Shown here: positions 52,245 to 64,000 of the stretch, in pieces
Layout of the letters: each line of letters begins with the position of its first letter
Position numbering within the stretch: the first letter of the stretch is position 1
Assembly (NCBI GenBank): GCA_963780655.1
Contig: CAWACP010000001.1
Location: forward strand, 1-64,000
Length of the DNA: 64,000 nt
From: CAWACP01 sp963780655
GTDB taxonomy: Bacteria; Acidobacteriota; Terriglobia; Bryobacterales; Bryobacteraceae
Reading direction: 5' to 3'
The notes under the pieces: model-generated
Databases searched by the model: none
Told to the model about the DNA's origin: nothing
Seen by the model: the letters and a program-made list of their open reading frames with translations, nothing else
Position numbers and translations under genes: made by a program

Positions 52245-52892
52245 ATGCGGCTCGATGCCACCATTCACGCGCCCGGCGATGCCGGTCTCCTCAAGCTCAC
52301 CGAAGAGGTCCTCAGCGAATACCCGGAGGCCTGCATCGACCCCATGCCCTTCAGCCCCGACTGGATCGACCACATCCACAAAGACTACTTCGCCGAGCAT
52401 CAGCCCGAAGGCCGCCTCGAGCGCCTGCTGGTTCACGAAATCGCTCACGGCGAAATCTGCCTCGCGCAACTCCGTGCCATCACCGTCGTCGTCCATTGCC
52501 TCACCGTCGACAAGCACCTCGACAAAGCGCCGCCCCACTACCAGGATGTCGCATCGGTCCAGCAGCATCCGGAACACGTCATCGTTCGCGCCGCCATCGC
52601 ACGCGTGTATGAAAAGGACCTCATCCGCAACCTCGAGCGCTCGCGCGCCCTCTTTCTTCGCATGATCCTGAGCGCCAGCGCTGAGCTCCGCCGGCTGCAG
52701 AAGGCGCGCCTCGGCAAACCCCTGGCCGTCAAAGCTGCCGACCGGCCGGCCGAGCAGCCGCCGGCGGCCGAACCAGCGCCCGTCGCGCAACCTACCCCCA
52801 TCCGCCTTCAGCCGCGTTCATCCGTGGCCAAACCCCCGGCCAAACGGCCCGTCCCCCGGCGCGCTACCCACCCCGTATCCCGCGCTCCGTAG
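52245..52892 (+). CDS. Hypothetical protein with Pro/Ala-rich tail
   Basis: 215 residues, no signal peptide. Residues about 55-170 (PEGRLERLLVHEIAHGEICLAQLRAI ... VYEKDLIRNLERSRALFLRMILSASAELRRLQKAR) resemble a widespread acidobacterial hypothetical family characterised by an E-x-x-L-V-x-x-I-A start and an ER-S-x-x-x-L-x-R helix ending in E-L-x-x-L-Q. The tail from about 170 is Pro/Ala/Arg-rich and includes codons derived from a dispersed repeat. The HEIAH string looks like a zinc-protease motif but see the rejected list. No function can be assigned. Confidence 0.6.
   Translation: MRLDATIHAPGDAGLLKLTEEVLSEYPEACIDPMPFSPDWIDHIHKDYFAEHQPEGRLERLLVHEIAHGEICLAQLRAITVVVHCLTVDKHLDKAPPHYQDVASVQQHPEHVIVRAAIARVYEKDLIRNLERSRALFLRMILSASAELRRLQKARLGKPLAVKAADRPAEQPPAAEPAPVAQPTPIRLQPRSSVAKPPAKRPVPRRATHPVSRAP
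52800..52829. repeat. ATCCGC...TTCATCCGTGG repeat, copy 2 (in coding tail)
   Basis: ATCCGCCTTCAGCCGCGTTCATCCGTGG-type unit inside the 3' coding tail of the hypothetical gene; relative of 52096-52124. Confidence 0.5.
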
Positions 52893-53015
52893 CACCAGGG
52901 TGATCCACCCGCCGCTTTACCCGTAATTCCAGGGAGACGAAGGCCGGTTCGCTGCTATAATGGGATTTCAGTAGATAATGGATCGTACCTGAGATCCAGC
53001 CCGGAGACTAACCGC

Positions 53016-54281
<1,266 letters not shown>

Positions 54282-54409
54282 GCGGGCGGCCCAGGCAGTC
54301 GTGCCTGTGCATGCCTTTTCTGCATCCTGTTAGAATCAGGTAGAATCGTAATCATAAAGCTCCTCGCCGGGCTGGAGCCCGGACCCCTGATCCATTACTC
54401 CGTTATCCC

Positions 54410-56827
<2,418 letters not shown>

Positions 56828-56838
56828 GGTCCGCCCCT

Positions 56839-56881
56839 GGTGGGGCAGGCCCCCGGCCTGCGGCGGGCCCCCGGCCCGCCC
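56839..56881. repeat. Double GC hairpin of the dispersed-palindrome type, lon-engB gap
   Basis: GCAGGCC-CCC-GGCCTGC (56845-56861) and GGCGGGCC...GGCCCGCC (56862-56880) are adjacent perfect hairpins, preceded by GGTGGG as at 44008. No T-run. Confidence 0.65.
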
Positions 56882-57431
56882 AGTAAAAGAACATGCAATC
56901 GGAGTTCGTCGTCAGCGCGACCGAACCGGAGCAGTTTCCGGCGGAAGACCTGCCGGAGATTGCCTTCCTGGGCCGAAGTAATGTGGGCAAATCCAGTCTG
57001 CTGAATTCGCTCGCCGGACAGCCAGGGTTGGCGTTCACCAGCTCCACCCCGGGCCGGACCCAAAGCATTAATTTTTATCGCGTGGACGGCCGATTCCAGT
57101 TTGTGGATCTGCCGGGCTACGGTTACGCGAAGGTTCCGGAGCGGATCCGGGGCCGCTGGCAGCAGTTGATTGAAAGCTATCTCAGCCGGCGGAAAGCGTT
57201 GCAGCTTTCCTTTCTGCTGCTGGATGCCCGGCGAGGCTGGATGGAAAAGGATCTGGAACTCGGGCGCTGGCTGGAGTTTCACGGACGGCGATTCCTCGTG
57301 ATCGCCACCAAGACGGACAAGCTGAAGTCACAGAGTGAGAAGAGCAAAAGTATGGCGGCGCTTCGGGCCAACAGCAATGGCTCCGAACCGCTGCCGTTCT
57401 CGGCCCGAACCGGCCGGGGAGTGAGGGAAAT

Positions 57432-58970
<1,539 letters not shown>

Positions 58971-58996
58971 GGAACGAATTCCCTCCGAGGTGATTC

Positions 58997-59399
58997 ATGA
59001 TCACCGTCGTCACGTCAGTCGCTCTCGCCGTCTTCAGTTGGATCGTCGCTTATCTGACGACAGTTCGAAGAGACCGTCTGTCGAAAAGGCGCGATCTGCG
59101 GACGCAGTACTTACTCGATGCGTTTCGGCGGACTTGAGGGCGCTGGCAATCGGTCCGAACCGACCCGTGAGGATGAAAAGGCGCTCGAGTCGTCCGTAGC
59201 CGATATTCAGTTACTCGGCTCGCCTGAGCAGGTTCAATTGGCGCGTCAGTTCGCTCTCGACTTCGCGAGAGATGGTCGAGCTTCTCTCGACCCGCTTCTT
59301 GAATCGTTGCGGGCTGAGTTGAGGAAGGAGCTCGGACTCGGGCCGTTGGATCACAGCATCACTTTTCTGAGGATCGTGCGCAGAACGCGGCACGGTTAA
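58997..59399 (+). pseudogene. Small membrane-anchored protein gene, one frameshift
   Basis: Starts at ATG 58997 (GAGG upstream) with one TM helix, MITVVTSVALAVFSWIVAYL, then VRRDRLSKRRDLRTQYLLDAFRR and an early stop. Skipping one base near 59132 leads into LEGAGNRSEPTREDEKALE, then SSVADIQLLGSPEQVQLARQFALDFAR and LDPLLESLRAELRKELGL to 59399. The joined sequence of about 133 residues matches a known type of small bacterial protein with an A-x-A-D-I-Q-L-L-G-x-P-x-Q-V core. Function unknown. It is the first item between the two rho copies. Confidence 0.7.
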
Positions 59400-59429
59400 A
59401 GTTGACTCTGCGAGTCGGGTAGAATTGGA

Positions 59430-59666
59430 ATGAACGCCATGGTACTGGATCGGATAACCAGAGATCCCGAGGTAATGAGCGGCAAGCCGTGCGTGCGCGG
59501 AATGCGCGTCACGGTCGGAACAATCGTCGGACTCGTCGCTTCAGGCCATTCCAACGCCGACATTCTGGCCGCGTATCCATACCTCGAAGAAGAGGACATC
59601 CGTCAGGCTCTCGCATACGCGGCCTGGCGTGTCGAGGAGATCGAAGTGCCCCTTCCGGCCGCGTGA
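59430..59666 (+). CDS. DUF433 antitoxin-like protein
   Basis: 78 residues: LDRITRDPEVMSGKPCVRGMRVTVGTIVGLVASGHS, then NADILAAYPYLEEEDIRQALAYAAWRVEE. The SGKPCVRGxR(V/I)-T-V core and the YP-x-L-x-x-x-D-I-x-x-A-L-x-Y-A end define DUF433, a small helical (HTH-like) family that pairs with PIN-like toxins. The stop overlaps the GTG of the DUF5615 gene (GTGA). The pair lies between duplicated rho segments. Confidence 0.88.
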   Translation: MNAMVLDRITRDPEVMSGKPCVRGMRVTVGTIVGLVASGHSNADILAAYPYLEEEDIRQALAYAAWRVEEIEVPLPAA

Positions 59667-60025
59667 AGCTCCTGATCGACATGAACCTGAGCCCGCTCTG
59701 GGTGGAGTTTCTGGCCAGCGCTGGTTTTGAGAGCGTCCACTGGTCCGCGCTTGGAAGGGCGAGTGCTCCCGATCACGAAATCATGGACTACGCCAGCGCA
59801 AATGGGCTTGTCGCTCTCACACACGATCTGGACTTCGGAGCGCTCCTGGCAAAACGCAAGACTCGCCGTCCCAGCGTCGTTCAGATAAGGACGCAGGACG
59901 TCATGCCGAGGGCTATCGGCGATATAGTTATTCGCGCTCTCGGAGCCAGCCGCACAACGATCGAAGCAGGCGCTCTGGTGACTGTGGATCCCGGCCGGAA
60001 CCGAATCCGCTTGCTCCCGATCTAG
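59663..60025 (+). CDS. DUF5615 PIN-like toxin candidate
   Basis: 120 residues from GTG 59663. VKLLIDMNLSPLWVEFLASAGFESVHWSALG, then APDHEIMDYASANGLVALTHDLDFGALL and SVVQIRTQDVMP are the conserved blocks of DUF5615; Asp residues in LLIDMN, in the APDHEI segment and in THDLDF form the PIN-like acidic site, supporting metal-dependent RNase activity by analogy with VapC. Partner of the upstream DUF433 protein. The long frame extending upstream to 59489 is a shadow of DUF433. Confidence 0.88.
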   Translation: MKLLIDMNLSPLWVEFLASAGFESVHWSALGRASAPDHEIMDYASANGLVALTHDLDFGALLAKRKTRRPSVVQIRTQDVMPRAIGDIVIRALGASRTTIEAGALVTVDPGRNRIRLLPI

Positions 60026-60106
60026 CGGGAGCTTACCGCGAGAGAGAGGGTAGTGCCCTAACCGACTCGGTCCCTTTTTCGCCCCTGGGGTGGATAGAGC
60101 AATGGG

Positions 60107-61270
<1,164 letters not shown>

Positions 61271-61340
61271 TCGCGACGGATTCAGCGGAAGTGCCCGGCC
61301 ATAGTGATAGTGCGACGTGTAAAGCGGTGACTGAAACGAA

Positions 61341-61417
<77 letters not shown>

Positions 61418-61450
61418 GAGAGCGGAAAACGTCGGTAATCTGATGTTAGC

Positions 61451-62629
61451 ATGGCCGCTTTCGAACCCACAACGCCGCGGTTCCGCAGCGCACGCACCTC
61501 CGGTTTCACGGAATCGGTGATCCGTGAGATGACCCGCCACGCCCTTCACCACGGGGCCGTCAACCTCGCGCAGGGATTCCCCGATTTCAACGCACCGGAG
61601 GAGATCAGGCGCGCCGCGCAGGACGCCATCGGGGCCGGAATCAACCAGTACGCCATCACGTGGGGCGCGAAGAATCTCCGCGAGGCGATTGCGGCGAAAT
61701 ACCGGCATTGGTACGGTCTCAACTACGACCCGGAGCGCGAGATTACCGTCTGCTGCGGTTCCACCGAGGGCATGATCGCTTCTCTGCTGGGCGTGACGAA
61801 CCCCGGCGATGAGATCGTCGTCTTCGAACCGTTCTATGAGAACTACCGGCCCGATGCTCGCCTGAGCGGCGCGGAAACGCGTCTGGTGAAACTGCACCCG
61901 CCGGTCTGGACCTTCGACCCTGACGAGCTGCGCCGCGCTTTTTCGCCGCGCACGAAGGCCATCATTCTGAACTCACCGAACAATCCCACCGGCAAGGTCT
62001 TCACTCGCCCGGAGCTGGACACGATCGCGGCGCTCTGCCACGAGTTCGATGCCCTGGCCATCACCGACGAGATCTACGAACATATCGTCTTCGACGGCGC
62101 GCGGCACGTCCCCATCGCCACGCTTCCCAGCATGCGCGAGCGAACGCTCATCGTGAACAGCATGAGCAAGACATGGTCGGTGACGGGCTGGCGCGTCGGC
62201 TGGGTGCTCGGGCCGGCCGACATCAGCGGCAGCGTTCGCAAGGTTCACGATTTCCTGACCGTCGGCGCTCCGGCGCCTCTTCAGGAGGCGGGCGTCACCG
62301 CCCTGAACATGCCCGCGAGTTACTACGAACGGCTGGCGCACGAATATCAGACCCGGCGGGATTTCATGCTCAGCGCGCTCGCAGGCGCCGGGTTCCGTTG
62401 CTTCCCGCCCTCGGGAGCCTACTACATCATGTGCGATATCTCGGGCCTCGGCAGGGCCGGCGATGTCGCGTTCGTCAGCGCTATGATCGAACACGCAGGA
62501 GTTGCTGCGGTGCCCGGTTCCAGCTTCTTTGCCGATCCCGGGTCGGGCTCCCGCCTTGTGCGCTTCTGCTTCTGCAAGAAAATGGAAACGCTGGAGGAAG
62601 CGGCACGGCGCCTCAGGAAGCTACAATGA
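61451..62629 (+). CDS. Class I/II PLP-dependent aminotransferase
   Basis: 392 residues, fold-type I. QGFPDF near residue 41 and the GxNQYAITWG segment resemble the kynurenine/methionine aminotransferase (YbdL-like) group; SPNNPTGKVF, ITDEIYEHIVFDG and SMSKTWSVTGWRVGW with Schiff-base Lys240 complete the PLP site, and a C-terminal Arg in SRLVRFCFCK binds the carboxylate. Cytoplasmic, complete. The stop overlaps the ATG of the membrane-protein gene (ATGA). Confidence 0.92.
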   Translation: MAAFEPTTPRFRSARTSGFTESVIREMTRHALHHGAVNLAQGFPDFNAPEEIRRAAQDAIGAGINQYAITWGAKNLREAIAAKYRHWYGLNYDPEREITVCCGSTEGMIASLLGVTNPGDEIVVFEPFYENYRPDARLSGAETRLVKLHPPVWTFDPDELRRAFSPRTKAIILNSPNNPTGKVFTRPELDTIAALCHEFDALAITDEIYEHIVFDGARHVPIATLPSMRERTLIVNSMSKTWSVTGWRVGWVLGPADISGSVRKVHDFLTVGAPAPLQEAGVTALNMPASYYERLAHEYQTRRDFMLSALAGAGFRCFPPSGAYYIMCDISGLGRAGDVAFVSAMIEHAGVAAVPGSSFFADPGSGSRLVRFCFCKKMETLEEAARRLRKLQ

Positions 62630-63285
62630 CGCCCGACACGGTTGAACAACGTGAACTCGAGCCCCGCTGGCCGGCGGCAGCCGCGGTAGCCGCCGTCGGA
62701 TTCCTCAACATGATTCTGCCCGAGCGGCTCAGCGCCGGACCTTTCTGGCTGCTGATGGCTATCGTGGCCGTCCTGCTGGTGCCCGTCATTCTTACACACC
62801 ACACCGGCCGGCAGAGAATGAATCAGGTTCTGGGATACGTCCTGCTTGCGGTGGTGACCGCGTTCCTCATCTACTCGCTTGTCGAACTGGTGCTCGCCAT
62901 GACCGCGCATCGTGAGGCGCCGCGGGATCTGCTGGTCGGAGCAACGGTGCTCTGGTGCAGCAACATACTGGTGTTCGCGTCGTGGTACTGGAGACTCGAT
63001 GCCGGCGGACCGCACGCGCGCTGGATGACGCCGGGCCACACCCACGGCGCGTTCCTGTTTCCGCAGATGACCATGGTTCCGAAGGAACGAGTCCATGCCG
63101 GCTTCAAAGACTGGCGTCCGGGCTTCGTGGATTACCTCTTCCTGGCGTTCAACACGAGTACGGCGTTCTCACCTACCGACGTCCCGGTGCTGTCGCGTTG
63201 GGCAAAGGGGATGATGATGGTCCAGTCGCTCATCTCGCTGGCAACCGTGGCGCTGCTCGCCGCGCGCGCCGTCAACATTCTCTAG
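62626..63285 (+). CDS. Membrane protein, possible ion-channel-like
   Basis: 219 residues starting at ATG 62626, coupled to the aminotransferase; the longer frame upstream is a shadow. Hydrophobic segments: PAAAAVAAVGFLNMIL, FWLLMAIVAVLLVPVIL, VLGYVLLAVVTAFLIYSLVELVL, LLVGATVLWCSNILVFASWY and MMMVQSLISLATVALLAARAV. The part VDYLFLAFNTSTAFSPTDVPVLSRWAKGMMMVQS resembles the pore-helix and last TM region of two-TM potassium-channel-like families, but the TVGYG filter is absent. Transport role unproven. Confidence 0.75.
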   Translation: MTPDTVEQRELEPRWPAAAAVAAVGFLNMILPERLSAGPFWLLMAIVAVLLVPVILTHHTGRQRMNQVLGYVLLAVVTAFLIYSLVELVLAMTAHREAPRDLLVGATVLWCSNILVFASWYWRLDAGGPHARWMTPGHTHGAFLFPQMTMVPKERVHAGFKDWRPGFVDYLFLAFNTSTAFSPTDVPVLSRWAKGMMMVQSLISLATVALLAARAVNIL

Positions 63286-63314
63286 GCGCTCGGGTCGCAG
63301 TCTGTCATTGACTC

Positions 63315-63344
63315 TTGACAGGCCGCTCTCCTTTGCTTCATACT
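63315..63344 (+). promoter_or_regulatory. Sigma-70-like promoter before the last ADOP permease
   Basis: TTGACA (63315-63320), 18-bp spacer, CATACT (63339-63344), 15 bp before the ATG at 63359. The -35 is perfect. Confidence 0.5.
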
Positions 63345-63358
63345 TCCATCGACAGCCG

Positions 63359-64000
63359 ATGGGACCGCATCAGGCGGTGAGGCTATTCCGACGGATTCGC
63401 TACTGGCTGAGCGCCCGCCGCCGCTACGACGACCTCACCGAGGAACTGGAATTCCATCGCGCGATGCTCGAAGCGGACGGCGGCGCAGGGCGTGTGGCGC
63501 TCGGCAATGCCACCATTGCGCTCGAACAATCGCGCAGTGTCTGGATCTGGCCGTGGTTCGAGAGCGTCACTCAGGACGTCCGTTACGCGCTGCGCAGCAT
63601 GAAGAGGCAGCCCGGGTTCGCACTGATCGCCATTGTCGCGCTGGGAGCGGCAATCGGTCTCGACGTTAGTCTGTTTACGGTCTTCGATGCGGTGGCGTTG
63701 CGGCTCCATCCCGTAAGCGATCCGCCGCGCTTCGTGAAGATCTTCTCCCTGCGGGACTCGCCCAACGCCGAACCGGGCTTTTCAGTTCAGGAGTTCCGGT
63801 ATCTCGCGAGCCATTCGCGCACATTCTCCGGCCTGATCGTCATGCAGGACGCCTTCGCCCACTTCGGCTTCGAACCGTTCGGCAAGTCCACGCACGGGAT
63901 GTTCGTCGCCGCGGACCATTTCGCGGTGATCGGTCTTCCTATGCAGTCCGGGCGCGGTTTTCTCCCCGAAGAGGATTCTGTCGATGCCCCGCGGAACGTG
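63359..64000 (+). CDS. ADOP/MacB-type permease, N-terminal part (runs off the window)
   Basis: Open frame from ATG 63359 (alternative GTG 63377, VRLFRRIRYWLSARRRYDDLTEELEFH) to the window end. The start carries the short helical domain typical of ADOP permeases (E-E-L-E-F-H-R-A-M-L), then WFESVTQDVRYALRSMKRQPGFALIAIVALGAAIGLDVSLFTVFDAVALRLHP, the first transmembrane helix, and the MacB periplasmic core (FSVQEFRYLASHSRTFSGLIVM ... GRGFLPEEDSV). Second permease of this family in the window (see 44138) and with its own promoter-like sequence. Confidence 0.85.
   Translation, partial: MGPHQAVRLFRRIRYWLSARRRYDDLTEELEFHRAMLEADGGAGRVALGNATIALEQSRSVWIWPWFESVTQDVRYALRSMKRQPGFALIAIVALGAAIGLDVSLFTVFDAVALRLHPVSDPPRFVKIFSLRDSPNAEPGFSVQEFRYLASHSRTFSGLIVMQDAFAHFGFEPFGKSTHGMFVAADHFAVIGLPMQSGRGFLPEEDSVDAPRNV

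Noticed and set aside
52425..52460. HEIAH as a zinc-protease HExxH motif in the 52245-52892 protein
   Set aside because: The surrounding sequence fits a non-enzymatic acidobacterial hypothetical family in which this helix lacks the His residues, and no third metal ligand is evident.
59489..59662. Longer DUF5615 protein starting at 59489
   Set aside because: The extension is the DUF433 gene read in another frame; the GTG at 59663 gives the family N-terminus VKLLIDMNLS.

Overview
The window reads as chromosomal DNA of an acidobacterium of the Solibacter/Bryobacter type. The reasons are two very large Oar-like TonB-dependent receptors with an N-terminal carboxypeptidase-regulatory domain, ADOP-type MacB permeases, several FG-GAP plus ASPIC/UnbV secreted proteins, the abundance of TPR proteins and a high-GC codon style. 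This assignment is inference from gene content; no rRNA is present.

Region 1 (1-22.7 kb) is a plant-polysaccharide utilisation locus. On the + strand are two GH51 arabinofuranosidases, a secreted esterase and a GH39 enzyme broken by one frameshift. Convergent on the - strand, led by a TonB-dependent receptor and a TPR lipoprotein-like partner, are a GH31 alpha-xylosidase-like enzyme, a GDP-mannose 3,5-epimerase-like gene with a GHMP kinase, a GH3 enzyme with a PA14 domain, a GH36 alpha-galactosidase and a GH42 beta-galactosidase that has decayed through four frameshifts. Together they suit arabinoxylan, xyloglucan or arabinogalactan side-chain removal.

Region 2 (23-43.3 kb) holds a wHTH/transmembrane regulator, then a two-gene cassette (Tat-exported alkaline-phosphatase-superfamily protein plus a roughly 400-residue protein of unknown family) that occurs twice, at 24.4-26.8 and 29.6-31.9 kb, around a LacI regulator and an FG-GAP/ASPIC protein. 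It continues with a second TonB receptor preceded by two tandem LacI-type operators, and a coupled train of TPR, FG-GAP+TPR fusion, small ORF, TPR and FG-GAP genes. This twice-used cassette is one of the two best candidates for an undescribed system.

Region 3 (43.2-52.9 kb) is accessory: a thioesterase, an ADOP permease, a higBA remnant, VOC and DoxX genes, then a more AT-rich island reading RHH protein - TIR-domain protein - two-TM membrane protein on the - strand. The membrane-protein gene carries an in-frame amber codon and is split by an IS256-family element with a perfect 8-bp target duplication; removing the IS restores the frame. This looks like a dead or dying TIR-type defence module.

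Region 4 (52.9-64 kb) is core: clpX, lon, engB (ysxC), rho, tRNA-Asp, an aminotransferase, a membrane protein and the start of another ADOP permease. A 1164-bp copy of the 3' part of rho lies 2300 bp downstream of the original, and between the copies sit a frameshifted small membrane protein and a DUF433/DUF5615 toxin-antitoxin pair. Small GCAGGC...GCCTGC palindromes are scattered throughout, two of them inside signal-peptide coding sequence.
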